Shown here: positions 1-11,614 of the stretch, in pieces
Position numbering within the stretch: the stretch's first letter is position 1
Layout: every line of letters begins with the position of its first letter
Source of the DNA: Escallonia rubra
Taxonomy: Eukaryota; Streptophyta; Magnoliopsida; Escalloniales; Escalloniaceae
Direction: 5' to 3'
NCBI GenBank assembly: GCA_033065855.1
Contig: JAVXUO010002916.1
Location: 124,001 to 188,000, forward strand
DNA length: 64,000 nucleotides
Notes under the pieces: generated by a model
Databases searched by the model: none
What the model was told of the DNA's origin: nothing
The model's input: only the letters and a program-made list of their open reading frames with translations
Translations under genes and position numbers: made by a program

Positions 1-1538
1 ATTAAAAAACTTGCTTGCAAGTTTTATGATAGCACGCTAGTTCGGCTCGTGAAGTCTCTTGCGTAATACCAAGAGAAACCAGTGAGAAAGGCGGAGGACT
101 ATCACTACTTTGTACCAAGATCCAAGTGGCCTCCAATGAACACAAAAAGGACTTGAGCTCTTTTAAGTCTCTTAAACAGTGAACCTACTTGACAACTAGT
201 GTATAACATCTAGACAGCTTTAAATTGACTATTGATTGTTAGATCTACCTTAAGGACCACAAAGAAGGCTACCTAAAATTTATGGCCTGGTGCTATGGTA
301 ATCCATGGCCTTAGATTGTTACATGAACAGCCCCTCTCTCTCCTCCTTGTCCATCTGGAATTTGCAGTGGCGAGAACTTCGTGCACTAGACGACAACCTC
401 TCTGGACTGCTATATAACTACAACAATTGATCAATTAATACCGTAATTATAAGGATGTCATGAATAAATGACTCCTAATATTGTGGCTAATATGAGACAC
501 TGTAGAGGTCTAAAGTATATGGCAGAAAATAAAAACCATCCTGCTGACAACAAAAGCACAAAGCATGCCTCTTCATGGCTCTTTTCCTAAACCTAGAAAG
601 AAAACAAAAAGGTCTAAGATTCCTTGCCCACTCCTCTACTCTTTCCTTGACAAATAGGCCCCCATTTGCTCACACCACTGACACCCTCCCCAAGCCCCAC
701 ATCCCCACAATTCACTCATCTCGTCTCCACTTCCCCTGGACAAGATATGAGTGCTCAAAAAGCAGCAAACTTGAATTAGATCTCACTCATTCAATGCTCA
801 TCAATTCATCTGAGAAAAAAGTGAATCCATATTGGAGCATCTAGTTCTTCTCTCACACAATCTACTGCTCCCAAAGTTCATTTATATACACTTCCATATC
901 ACATTTACTCCCTCCATCAAAGTATATAACACTAGAAAAGAAGTCTCCACCTTTAGATATTGGAAAGCCTAGAGAATATTGCCAACTTTGAAAAGTCAAA
1001 CAATTACAATATCATGTTTTCACCTATACAACATCATGTTCAGATCATAAAATACTGCCAACTATGGGGAAAGCAATTAAAAGTGGCACCTTATAAAAAA
1101 AAAGTGGCGAAGCGAAATAGTGAGCCTTGGTGCTACGGTAAAATTTGACCTTACGATAGCATCTGCCTACGATAGCGAGAGCCACTAGACTAGACATTTT
1201 TTCGTGGTCTCGCTTATTTGCGCTTCACTTTTCACCATTCTTACATATAATCCCAAGATTCACGTTTCGCAGCAGCGTCGCTGTAAAAAGTTTCGGTGCT
1301 CAAACTGCTAACAATGGAGCTTAAAAGAAAGTTGTGATCCATGATTACCATAACACACACACAACAAAGTCTACAGTCTACACCCAAAAGATTGGACAAA
1401 TGAAGCAAGCAAATACTTTTGTTTTCTCTTCCCAAATAGCACATTACAAGGATATACATATTTTTTTGTGGCCTCATCAATTCCAAAATATAAACATATG
1501 TTCATAAAATATAATATTACATGAAGCTAAAACTCATT
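1..1538. other. Intergenic DNA, no gene recognised
   Basis: AT-rich sequence with only short open frames (for example 575-844), none showing a recognisable motif or codon pattern. It forms the 3' flank of the VQ gene, whose stop codon is at 1539, so the last few hundred bases may include that gene's 3'UTR. No repeat or transposon terminus was recognised. Confidence 0.6.
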
Positions 1539-2252
1539 TCAAGAAGAAATAGAAGAACCTGAAGCCCTGGGAGATTCAACTGGGAACAAAGGCAGCAGTC
1601 GGGGCTCCGAATCCCTCGGTGTGCTCGCGGGTGACGGGTGCAAGTAAAAACCCTTCTTGGCAATCGCTTTGCTCTCAGCTTCCATATTTATGGCAGGACC
1701 GGCTCCATTGTGCGGAGACCTGTTGAACGGGTCGGGTATGAGAGGGGTAACCGGGCTGAGAACCAGAGACGGGAAGTCGAGTATACTGGGTGACAAAATC
1801 TCGGGTGTGCCGGGTATCCGGGGCGAACCCGAAAGACCCGAGTTGTTTAGAAGGCCCGGTATCAACGGGCTGATCTTGAAATTCTTGAGGCTGTTCCTTC
1901 TCTCGTACAGCTTGGAACTCCTCTCCTTCTTGGGGCCGGTCTTGATCGGCGGGATCGGGTTCTTGGCCGGGTCGGGCCGGGACGTGGCAGCTGCCTTGGC
2001 GGTTTCGGAGGATCCGGTGAGCATTTGGACGACTTGCTTGAAGGAGGTGGTGTCCGCTTGGACGAAGGTGGTGGGGTAGGGGTTGTTCGGGTCGGATCTG
2101 GTTATGGGCACGGGCGTAGCCGGCGGCGACGGGTGGTGGCAGTGGTGGACTCCATTGGTACTGCTGCTGCTTGAGCTGTTGCTGCTGCGGCTGTTTGGGG
2201 ATAGTGTCAGAGGTGGGTTTTGGCTCTCTTGCAGTCTTGGCGAGTTCTCCAT
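1539..2252 (-). CDS. VQ motif-containing protein (VQ4/MVQ-like)
   Basis: Intronless gene for a 237-residue protein, starting at a true ATG (2252). The VQ motif FKQVVQMLTG lies at residues 71-80, preceded by an S/T/P-rich N-terminus with a Ser run. A second conserved block, KLYERRNSLKNFKISPLIPG, follows at about 115-134. The C-terminal half is rich in SP and TP dipeptides. This layout is that of the plant VQ subgroup whose members bind group I/IIc WRKY factors and are phosphorylated by MPK3/MPK6 (MVQ proteins). The expected role is nuclear modulation of defence or stress transcription. The VQ motif and SP/TP sites are seen directly; the WRKY and MAPK partnership is inferred from the family. 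Being single-exon is normal for VQ genes. No disruption is seen. Confidence 0.9.
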   Translation of the reverse strand: MENSPRLQESQNPPLTLSPNSRSSNSSSSSSTNGVHHCHHPSPPATPVPITRSDPNNPYPTTFVQADTTSFKQVVQMLTGSSETAKAAATSRPDPAKNPIPPIKTGPKKERSSKLYERRNSLKNFKISPLIPGLLNNSGLSGSPRIPGTPEILSPSILDFPSLVLSPVTPLIPDPFNRSPHNGAGPAINMEAESKAIAKKGFYLHPSPASTPRDSEPRLLPLFPVESPRASGSSISS

Positions 2253-2480
2253 TGATGGGTCTGCTTCAGGTGGAGAGGAACTAGCTAATGGAGGTCAAGA
2301 AACCAAAAGACCAGATTTTTATGGCAAGAACCCCAAGCCCCAAGGTGCCCCAAGGTGTTGATGGTGAAAAAAAAATGGGGAAAGAACTGTGTGTGTGTGT
2401 GTGTGAAGGGAGGAAGAGAGGCGGATGAACAGATTTTGATGAAAGATGAGAAGGGAAGATGAGGAGTTTGGCATTTTGCA
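2253..2480 (-). promoter_or_regulatory. Probable 5' leader of the VQ gene
   Basis: On the coding strand the 230 bases before the ATG are pyrimidine-rich, with a CA/GT microsatellite at about 2390-2406 and a CT-rich stretch, the usual look of a plant 5'UTR. Open frames here overlap one another and carry no domain. No clear TATA box could be fixed. The transcription start is inferred. Confidence 0.4.
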
Positions 2481-5400
2481 CTATATTTGTTGCTTTCTTT
2501 GGTTTGGTAAGAAATGCTTCGTTGGGGGGCTTTGGGTCTTTTGCTATTTAATGCAAACGCGTCTGGAGACGAGTGAACTGCACGGACCAATGGTAGGGGG
2601 AAGTGCTGGTTACGCGCGGGAGATTCGGGTGTGTGAGAGATAGAGAAAGAGTCCAACAGGAAACAGGGCATTGGTCGTGTTTGGAATTTCAGACCCAGAA
2701 TGGGGTGTGGGGGTGGGGTGGGGTGGGGTTGTGAGAAAAGAAGAGTTTGTCAAACAAATTTCAATGTTGGCCATTGACTTCAGGAGCCCCTTGAAAGCTA
2801 AGGACCAGTTTGTTTACACTTTTTCATTTTTCAGACTAGAATTGTTCCTTACTTTTGTATATTGTGAGTTTTTATTTTGCAAAATGAATCCAAGTAAAAG
2901 TAGTACCATCATGTTCGTTTATAATTTTTCAAATTTTTTTTAATGTTGTTCTTTTACGTGATTTTGTTCGTTAACATTTTTCATCTCAATTTTTCACCAT
3001 AATTTACCAAAGTGTCCTTACTATTGTCGTGTCAAGTTACCGTAATACCTCTAAAAGACTAACCCACACTTGTTCTCATTTCCAAATGCAAACCTCGCGC
3101 ATTCTTCTTCTTCTTCTTCTTCTTCTTCAACCATCGACGCCCCAAAACCCCTGTATCCATCACCACTAATGTTGGCGAGGACTGCTGACATCCTTCATTT
3201 TTCGCTCATTCTTCTTCTTCTTCGGCCCCACTAATCAGCCTATTTATACTTTATGATCGACTTTCATGACCGTCCACAGCACCATTTGGGTACTCAACTG
3301 GAGTAGCTGGCAAGCCATGACATCTTTGGGTTTATGGTCTAATGGAAATGGAAGGGAGGAGTGATGGGTAGCCACGACACCCTAACTGGTGGAGGTATCA
3401 CCGCTATTACTCGTTATCACATGTATTGCCGTCGTTATTGGAGTAGCATTGCCTACGTGGTTCATCATAGTGGCTATGGAGGTGGTCGTTGAGGGTGGTT
3501 CTTCATGCCTCTTCTTCCGGGGGGAGTGGGGGAGATGGCGGGGTTAGGAGAGAGTGATAGTGTCAAATATTGTAAATGAACAATCAAAAATGGAATTTTT
3601 TTTTTTTTTTTGCCATCATTACCAAAAGGACGTCGCTTGATGATGCTGCAATATTAAAAGATCAAGAGCATTATAAAATTAGTTCATAGACTTATTCAGC
3701 AACATGTTAACAATTTAAGGACCATAATGGAGTTTCTTAAGAAATGACTCATTTGCTCTTGCTATAGGGGCAACAAACATTAAAATCTGAATGAAGATTG
3801 ACAAAAGGACAGATATGACTAGCATTTATAAGTTAAAGGATCATGACGCCGATAAATCAAATGAAGGACTAAAGTGGAGAAACGACAACCAACCAATATG
3901 GCGACTTTTTTTTTCCACAAACAAAAGGAGGTCTTTTGCCAAAATAACGTATTTAATCCATCAAATTAACTTTTTGTAAAGTAAGCTCCGTTAATAAAAT
4001 TAGGGAAAAGTTGGCATTGCTTTGACAAAGTTTATAACAACTTTGACATTGACGTTTGCCAAAAGAAAAAATAGTTATTAGTCTTTAGGCTTGTTTTCCA
4101 CGACCTGTGAGCTAAGTATCAAATGCTAGTCTTAATGCTGAAAAAATAAGTTTTATTACCCCCAAATATTTAACATAAAGTGTCACAAACAGACCAAAAT
4201 AATAAAATTAAATAGGCCAAGAACTCAAACAGTGAAAATAGGAGTATAGGGGATATTTTAAAAATACTGGAATAATTTGAGGGGCTAAAGTGGTATTAAT
4301 CCGAAACTAATATCCTGCAGGTTTTAACAAGTGGTACCGCCTAGATGATGGATGGTCTTTGACCATTGTTCAACTGGTCCCGACCATTTTGAATCAGAGA
4401 GGGATTGATGTAATAGATGAAGAGACTAAGAAAGCTAGAATGTATTTTACTACTCATTCAACGGTCTTAAATGATCTTAACTCAACGGTCTTAACTCAAC
4501 GGTCTTAAATGATCATAACTAATACTTCTTCATCACCCAATATTTTTTAAAGTGGTACAGCTATTTGAAGCAGACCTTGTTTAAGCAAGGTTAAATAGAC
4601 TGATCTTTGTTTATGAGAACTCGGTAAGAATTACTCTACTTTCTGAAAAAAACATACGGTGGAGAGAAGACCACGGGAAACTCAAGCTGGGATGGCACGA
4701 GTGAGCACAATGCAGAGAAAAGGATTCTAATTCAACTTAGACACCCTTATTTCTCTGTATCCAAAAGAAAAAAGGTGGACTTGTACACGAGACTTCTTAA
4801 ATGGCGAGGGATGTTAATCTAAGTAGCATTTCCTCTACTTTAATGGATGATTCTTTCTGCGTTGAAATGAATCGAAGTTCAACATATACTTGTCACTTGC
4901 ATAATTCTTAAGTGAAAAGTCTTAAATTAAGATAATGCAATGTCGTAACTTATGACAGCTTGGCATAGTCAAGAGCGAGATATTTGCAAGCATTGTTTGC
5001 GAATGAGCGTTTATCTCGCTCCTTTGCTAACAATGCTCAAATCAAAGCACATTTTTTGTTGCAATTTTGTTCCATTTAGGAGCTTATGTTGCCACCACCC
5101 AGGGTCGAGAATTCTTCAAGCCGTAAATCGTAATGTATGAAGTGTGCTTCGAGTATAAACTCGCAAGTAGTATACAACAAATAAAACTCATACAGGAGAC
5201 TCATTGACATGGCTTGAAAGTTTATTAGTAGCCCTATTGTTAAAGTATATATGACTTTTGTCAAAATAAAACACAGTTACAAATTTAAGCAATACAACTA
5301 GTTTAAAGCAAACATTACTTTGACGTCGCCATTTTGTTTATTTAGAAGCTAAAAATAGTTGTATAGTATAACTCTTTGCAAATCTATTATGGACTTTTTA

Positions 5401-5669
5401 CGTACCATATAAACATAAGAGTTCAACTTTCTTAACATATGCATTTTAGTGGGGTCTATTAGCGGTTTTTCTCAGGTCGTTATATTAAAAAAGTATTAAA
5501 TTAGGGCTAAACAGTCAAAACAAGGGTTAAATAAGTAAAGATCAATTATTGGTATACTACTTGTTGAAGCAAAGGGTTAAATAGTCAACCTTTGTGGGAC
5601 GCAGAGAATATATAAAAAGATTGAAAACATCTCTTTTATGAGTTCATACACATCTTTCAAAAGCAAATG
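2481..5669. other. Intergenic DNA with small simple repeats
   Basis: No gene recognised. It contains a TTC trinucleotide run at about 3102-3128 and a GGGTG-rich patch near 2700-2735. A short direct repeat built on a CAACGGTCTTAA core occurs at about 4456-4517. The upstream part (2481-2800) probably holds the promoter of the VQ gene. No transposon termini could be assigned. Confidence 0.5.
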
Positions 5670-5689
5670 TTCTCTTCGTCCCACATAAA

Positions 5690-5728
<39 letters not shown>

Positions 5729-5731
<3 letters not shown>

Positions 5732-6113
5732 AGCTGATCCGTTGAGAGCGTGGGCAAAATAGGAGATCTTGCAAACGCGATCTGGCCGTCCATCCTGAAA
5801 GATGGACGGCCCAGATCGCGCCTTTTTCGAATACTGTCAGTCGTCCGCGACACTATGTCGCGGACGGTATTTTTTACCTTTTTGCCCTCTGACCCGTCCG
5901 CTACATTGTATCGCGGACGGTCCAAATTTTTTTTTTTACGTTTTTTTTAAGTTCGTCCGCTATATAATGTAGCGGACGCTTTTTTTACAATAATACCCTC
6001 ATGTTCCGTCCGCTACATTATATAGCGGACGAGTAGACAGAACATTAAATTGTCTCCAACTCCGTCCGCTACATAATGTAGCGGACAAGAGAGATTCTCT
6101 GACATGTCTTCTG
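5729..6113 (+). repeat. Left terminal inverted repeat of the Pack-MULE
   Basis: Matches the reverse complement of 6853-7249 almost base for base apart from a small insertion near the inner end and differences in homopolymer runs. It contains a hairpin at 5777-5821 and five short GC-rich palindromes, each about 23-25 bp and of the form GTCCGC...GCGGAC, starting at about 5843, 5895, 5954, 6007 and 6063. Confidence 0.85.
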
Positions 6114-6115
6114 AA

Positions 6116-6273
6116 GGTGTAATTGAGTTGGCAGCCCACAATTGTTGACTTATTCAACAATACAACACCATGTTTAATTGAGTTCGTCACAATGAAGCAA
6201 AGAAGAAAGAAGGTGCAATTGAGTTGGCAGCCCACAATTGTTGACTTATTCAACAATACAACACCAAGTTTAA
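6116..6273 (+). repeat. Direct repeat inside the Pack-MULE, period 96 bp
   Basis: A block of about 60 bases, beginning AATTGAGTTGGCAGCCCA and reaching AACAATACAACACCA, occurs twice about 96 bases apart and is nearly identical in both copies. It lies between the left arm and the captured PPR segment. I see no coding meaning in it. Confidence 0.8.
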
Positions 6274-6289
6274 TTTGCCAACAAGCCTT

Positions 6290-6690
6290 CCCTCCACCAA
6301 CTGTGTACAAATTGACCAGATTCGTCTGAACAAACACGTTGGAGAAAAACCATTCGCCAAAACCCTCGCCTGCACCTGCTCTCCCTCTCGCAGCTATCCC
6401 ACCTTCGCGCAACCATTGATAGCGAATGAATACGTATAACCGACTGGCAAGGCATTCAATGCTTGCATTTGATTGTAGAACTTGAGTGACTTGTGCGGGG
6501 TTCCGCCCTTAGCATGGCTTCAAATGATCTGGTTCCAAACGGCGGTACTTGGGTTTCTGACCCCTTTGAAAACTTGATGGACATGGTGGAGGTGATCAGA
6601 AGATATGTACAAAGATAATAGCTTAAGGAGGATGGAGTTTTTCTGGGAAAAGCCGTTGGTGATGATCTGGGCGCGTCTTCGTGGGAGCGT
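6290..6690 (-). pseudogene. Captured fragment of a PPR-repeat protein gene
   Basis: On the minus strand the sequence encodes AQIITNGFSQKNSILLKLL, then HQVFKGVRNPSTAVWNQII. After an in-frame TGA comes SHAKGGTPHKSLKFYNQM, then a GYTYSFA segment, a second stop, LREGEQVQARVLANGFS, and after a frame change NVFVQTNLVNLYTVGGG. These are successive PLS-type PPR repeats of the kind found in plant organelle RNA-editing proteins, with the WN..I.., Y.QM and TY.F signatures in order. The frame is broken by two stops and a frameshift, so it cannot make a functional protein. It lies wholly inside the Mutator-like element, so it was captured from a host gene elsewhere. Recognition of the PPR family is strong; the parent gene is unknown. 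Confidence 0.75.
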
Positions 6691-6852
6691 TGGTTGTGGT
6701 GGTCGGAGCTCGGGGAGGAGGCGAAGGCCTTTGCTGCGGCGACGCCGGAGTCGAGCTCGGCCGTGTTGTGGGCTGTTGTCGTTGCTCTGCAAGGAGGATG
6801 GAGAGAGAGAGAGAGAGAAGAAAAAGAAGAAGAAAGGAGGGGGAGATGAGGT

Positions 6853-7249
6853 CAGAAGACATGTCAGAGAGAATAAGAAGTGCATCTCTCATGTCCGCTA
6901 CATTATGTAGCGGACGGAGTTGGAGACAATTTAATGTTCTGTCTACTCGTCCGCTATATAATGTAGCGGACGGAACATGAGGGTATTATTGTAAAAAAAG
7001 CGTCCGCTACATTATATAGCGGACGAACTTAAAAAAAACGTAAAAAAAAAATTTGGACCGTCCGCGATACAATGTAGCGGACGGGTCAGAGGGCAAAAAG
7101 GTAAAAAATACCGTCCGCGACATAGTGTCGCGGACGACTGACAGTATTTGAAAAAGGCGCGATCTGGGCCGTCCATCTTTCAGGATGGACGGCCAGATCG
7201 CGTTTGCAAGATCTCCTATTTTGCCCACGCTCTCAACGGATCAGCTCCC
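6853..7249 (-). repeat. Right terminal inverted repeat of the Pack-MULE
   Basis: Inverse of the left arm, containing the same series of small palindromes in mirror order and ending GGATCAGCTCCC at 7249. The high identity between the arms implies recent activity or ongoing correction between arms. Confidence 0.85.
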
Positions 7250-7585
7250 ATATATATATATATATATATATATTGTACACATATTAAGAGATTTAAGTCA
7301 TATATTGTGTATGAAAAAAGTGAGTGAAGAGAGAGAAAATAGATTAGTGAAGTATTAAATGTGAAAAGAAATAGAATAAAAAAGTACATGAAAGTGGGCT
7401 AGGAGAGAGAAATTGAATTGGTGGAGAGTTAAATGTAGAGAGAGATATAGAATAAAATAAAAGTGTAAAAATGGTAAATATGTGAATATACCTATATAAT
7501 CTTTCTTAATTTGGAAACTGAGTAATTTTTTGTGAGGCGATCCAAAAAGAAAACATGATCAATTTTTTGTGGGACGGAGGGAGTA

Positions 7586-9677
7586 ATAAATAAATTTGAT
7601 TAAACGGTATTTTCAAATTTGGATTAAGGACAAAACTTTCTCGTAAATTATACAATATTTTGCAAGTAGCTCGTTGTATCTTCAAAAGTTAAAATACTAT
7701 CCCTTCATATTGCTAATATCATTTTAAAGTTGTTCCTAAAAGTAAATTTCTTCCTAGAATGCCCCTTCAAGTGACGAGCAAGTGCAGAAGATGGTAAATT
7801 CAACAAGTGGAGGAGGGCTATTGTGCAAAGGAAGGAATAAAAATGAAAAAGAAAAGGAGGAAAAAGAAAATAAATAAAGGGATCAAAAAGAATTTGTGTG
7901 GCTTCAAATGTTGCATCTTGAAATGGGCATGTTGTAGTCTCATGTCATCCAAAAAAATGCGTTAAATTTTTCTAGATCCATCAGAATATGCTCATGGTGT
8001 TACTATCAAGTTTAATACTTAGGATCTACCTAGGTGAGCCATAACCTGGTTTTACTTTCTTGTCACGTAGATTACATAATATACCTGGGACGGCTTCTAA
8101 ACCAATGGTCAACTTTTGAAGGGGGTTTTGAAAACTGGTCTAAGTTTCTTATTTCACATACGATCTTCGATTTGTCCATGGCCTCCCACCACCACCCCAA
8201 CCAAAAAGGCAACTCCACCACCCAAAAAAGAAAGGCAACTCCGCAATAGAGACGGTGATGAAGTCGCCGTCGTCCCTCGCATCAGTTTGTACGTGGATTT
8301 TTTTTTCTTGTAAGGAGAAGGTTTGAATATGCGGGTTCCCATGATTTGATTAGAAAGGCATGAACTAAGGAAGTGTATTCGGAAGTGGGTGGGTTTTTTC
8401 TCAGTTTGTTTGAAATGGGTAATATAAGGCGGGTTTTGAACGATAGGTTTGGGGTTAAACCCTGTACATGAGATATGTGTGTGTTTGCGCTTAGAAATGG
8501 TGCGTTCTTTTTTGAGCTTGTGTGTGAAAATGGTAAAATTAGTTGAACTTTTTGTTGTTGCTAATGCTAAGATATGAAAACAGGATTTTGTCAAACTAAT
8601 TATGCCAAATTCAATCAACAATAAACCAATTTGATAATAACTATTAATCAAAGAAGAGGTTTAGAATAGCCTGGAATTCGGTTAAGGCGCGAAAAAATGC
8701 GCTTCTCTTGAAGAAGATACGTCCAAAATCTATCCTTGGTTAACGATGTTACAGCTCAAAGATACAACAATTATTGAATGAGTTTTGATGCGGCAAAAAT
8801 TGCTCTCCAACCTTAGAGCATCCGTACATTCAAAATAGTACGTGAAATATATGTATACGGTTTTAAAAGAAAGAGTAAATAAAAGAAAACAAAGGAGTAT
8901 TTTTGGAGAGAATAATGCTCGCTTTTTTTTTTTTCCTGTCTTTTTCCTTTTATTTGGACTTCTCTTGTAATAGCTCTTTTTTCCCACGAGCAAAAAATAT
9001 AGGGGATAGATTATACGCACATGTGGAGAGATAAATTATTAGAGAAAGCGGGTTGTCAAAACTACCATTAAACCATGACTTGCTTAGTCAAAAAGTCTTC
9101 CACTTTAATTAGGACATTACTTATGTTACTTTTACCATCCAACACTTTTGAGTGTGGACATCTCGAGTGGTGAGATGAGAAAGAAATTGGAGAAGGGGGT
9201 GGGGTGGGGTGGGTTCTAGGGTATTGGAATATGTTTGTTTAAATGGACAAAAAAGAAATTCTTATTTGATTTAAATGTACGTACTTGAAAAGATAATATT
9301 ATCCTTATCTCGTGCACATGCAAAACACATGCTTCCTTAAGACGGCATTTTAGAAAGGGAAAAAAAAAACTTATTGTTTAGGCAGTTTTGTGATGATATT
9401 CGTAACATGGAGGGAGAGTATTTCAACTTTTATAAATATAGAGAACTACTCCCAAAATCATTTATGATTTAAGAGATAGTTTTGTCACAAACCCTTCAAA
9501 TTTTGGAAAAACCTATCTGTTGTTTGGTTACTATTTCCTAATTCGTATATCGAAATGACTGATGTGAATTATTAAAAGATAAAAAAACACATTTGTAGTG
9601 GACTGCTGGCAGCGTTTTCACAAAAAAATAATTATTATATCTTAAAAAAAAAACCTATTTCAAACTTAGCTATGAAG
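7586..9677. other. Intergenic DNA, no gene recognised
   Basis: AT-rich sequence with short frames that show no recognisable domain (for example 8154-8651 minus, which is homopolymer-rich). Nothing structural was found beyond simple A/T runs. Confidence 0.5.
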
Positions 9678-9679
9678 TA

Positions 9680-9953
9680 CTCCTCTGGTCTATAAAAATT
9701 GATCATATTTCCTTCATGGGTTATCCCACAAAATTGCTCACTTTCTCTCTCGGACCACTTTGTTATATATTTTTTTATTCTATTTCTCTCTCCATATTTA
9801 ACACTCCACCAACTAATTTTCTCTCTCTTGACTCACTTTTTTCTTCTCTCTCTGTCTGTCTAAAGGATAGAATGAGAAACAAACAGTATATGATCTAAAT
9901 ATTTAATATGCGTGTCAACTCAAACGGGAGCAATTTTTGGGCGACGGACGGAG
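9680..9953. mobile_element. Stowaway-like MITE
   Basis: Flanked by TA at 9678-9679 and 9954-9955. The left end is CTCCTCTGGTC and the right end GACGGACGGAG, imperfect inverses. The interior shares AAAATTGATCATATTT and the CTCTCTC-rich centre with the other copies. Length 274 bp, no coding capacity. Confidence 0.75.
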
Positions 9954-9955
9954 TA

Positions 9956-10521
9956 TAAGATAATGATTAGTTTTGGACTATACAAACATTTCCAATCTCT
10001 TCAATATTACCTTTATTTCTAATTTTTGGACTGCCAAGCATTTCCTCAGAGTCACATATTTGGTATCCACAGAGTGCATACTTATTGCCAGGACCTGGAA
10101 GCAGGGAAAAAGTTGAAGATTAGAAGTGATTGGATTCCCCCTACATTAAGCTTAAGGAATATATGCCTCCATATGATGACAGGACCACAACTATCTACTA
10201 CTATTTTGTACAACACTAGGAATAATTATTATGACTTCAGATTACTAGTCTCATCTCAAGTATTTAAAATTACATAGGTACATAAAATATTTTGTGGCTT
10301 CTTTTAGCTCTTTCTTCGATCACATCAAGCTTTTATGATCCAACGGTAGTACATAAGAGAATTTTTTTGATATAACAATAACAGAGATGATGTATTGCAA
10401 CACGACGATGATATTTAATTAGATTTAGGAATACGTCAACAATAAGGGGTCAAGGGTTATTATCCTTTATAATGCAATCCGTTAGTTATGGGCCTACTAC
10501 CGTTACACTGTAGTTCTATAT
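9956..10521. other. Intergenic DNA, no gene recognised
   Basis: Short spacer between two Stowaway-like MITEs. A frame at 10026-10277 has no recognisable domain. Confidence 0.5.
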
Positions 10522-10523
10522 TA

Positions 10524-10908
10524 TTCTCTATGTCCCGCATAATTTGATCAACTTTTCTTTAAACGCATATTAAGGATTTAAGTGATACATAGTGTGTTTT
10601 TCAATTTACCCTTTAGAGAAAGGAGGGGAAGAAAGTGGGTCAGAACACGCGAGAGAGAAAATGTGTACGTGGACTGAAGTGTTAAATGTGGAGAGAGAAA
10701 TTAATAAAAAAAATATATAAGAAGTGGGCCAGAAGAAAAAAAATGAGTTGATGGAAATTTTAATGTGGAGAGAAAAATAAAATAAAAAAAGTGTAAAAAT
10801 GGTAAATATGTAAAAGTACCTACAAAATCTTTCTTAATTTCAAAATGAACAATTTTTGTGGGACGGTCCAAAAAGAAAATATGATCATTTTTTGTCGGAC
10901 GGAAAGAG
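10524..10908. mobile_element. Stowaway-like MITE
   Basis: Flanked by TA at 10522-10523 and 10909-10910. Ends are TTCTCTATGTCCC and GTCGGACGGAAAGAG. The 385-bp interior aligns along its length with the interrupted copy at 5670-7583 (shared GTGTAAAAATGGTAAATATG and AATCTTTCTTAATTT), and so serves as its uninterrupted reference. Confidence 0.8.
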
Positions 10909-11446
10909 TAAATGGTAGTGACCATGTAATATTTGTTTGCTTGCAACAAAATCTTCAACGCTGAAGCCTGAATATTACTTTTAGCCACCATTCACCAAGG
11001 AGCTCTACTGGCCTTTTCAATTTGAGAAAATATTGAGAAATCATCTTTCCATATGCTAACCAAAAACACAGCTGCATAATATAGGAACCTTTAAGAAGGG
11101 TAATGAGTGTGGGAAAAGTTATTATTGCTTCTCTGAAAAAATAAATTTTGGCGTTAAGCAACTGCAAATGCTTGAGAGTGATTTTGCTATACAATTTGCC
11201 CGAAATGGCTTTGGAAGCAACAAGCTCCAAGCCTCCATGCCAACGCAAGGAAACTTGTAACTGGAGATCTTCTGCGTGAGAAGCCTTGTAAGGTATAAAA
11301 TGTCTGCTCTAGTGACAAATTTCAAATGGCTCGTTGCAAATATATCGCGGCGGGTAAACCGCCGCTAAAGTTGCGCCTAGAACTGTCCCAAGAGTAATAT
11401 AAAAAATGGTATTTTATGTTCAAAAATAAAAATCGATATTTGAGCT

Positions 11447-11576
11447 CTATTTACGTCACTCAAGGTCTCTTAGGTGCCGCTATATATGAGTTCAAACATC
11501 ACTTTTTTCTTCTATTTACGTCACTCAAGGTCTCTTAGGTGCCGCTATATATGAGTTCAAACATCACTTTTCTCTT
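11447..11576 (+). repeat. 65-bp perfect tandem duplication
   Basis: A unit starting CTATTTACGTCACTCAAGG and running to the CATCACTTTT run is repeated head to tail with a 65-bp period and essentially no differences. A diverged single copy of the same sequence lies at about 17120-17200 (TCGCTATATATGAACTCAAA, then ACTGACAAATCTTT). Confidence 0.85.
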
Positions 11577-11614
11577 TAATGTTTTACTGACAAATCTTTT
11601 AACGACTTCATGAT

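Larger units (their letters stand above)
5729..7249. mobile_element. Pack-MULE-type element with long inverted repeats
   Basis: A 1521-bp element beginning GGGAGCTGATCCG and ending with its exact inverse. The inverted arms run about 385-397 bp, far longer than in a hAT or Stowaway element and typical of Mutator-like elements. It sits in a TA microsatellite. The nine bases on each side are both ATATATATA, which fits a 9-bp target duplication but is not proof because the site is itself repetitive. There is no transposase, so it is non-autonomous. The inner 740 bp carries a piece of a PPR gene on the minus strand, which makes it a Pack-MULE. Confidence 0.8.
5670..7583. mobile_element. Stowaway-like MITE, interrupted by a Mutator-like element
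   Basis: The right end reads GTGGGACGGAGGGAG followed by TA (7584-7585). The left end reads TTCTCTTCGTCCC at 5670, its inverted partner with a few changes. Three other copies in this window (9680, 10524, 36304) share these ends and inner sequence such as AATTGATCATATTT. Removing the insertion at 5729-7249 leaves a MITE of about 390 bp that aligns with the copy at 10524-10908. CTCCCTCCGTCCC termini with TA target sites are typical of Stowaway (Tc1/mariner-type) MITEs. Confidence 0.75.

Noticed and set aside
1657..2361. Plus-strand frames opposite the VQ gene
   Set aside because: Antisense shadows of a gene with a clear VQ motif; no independent domain.
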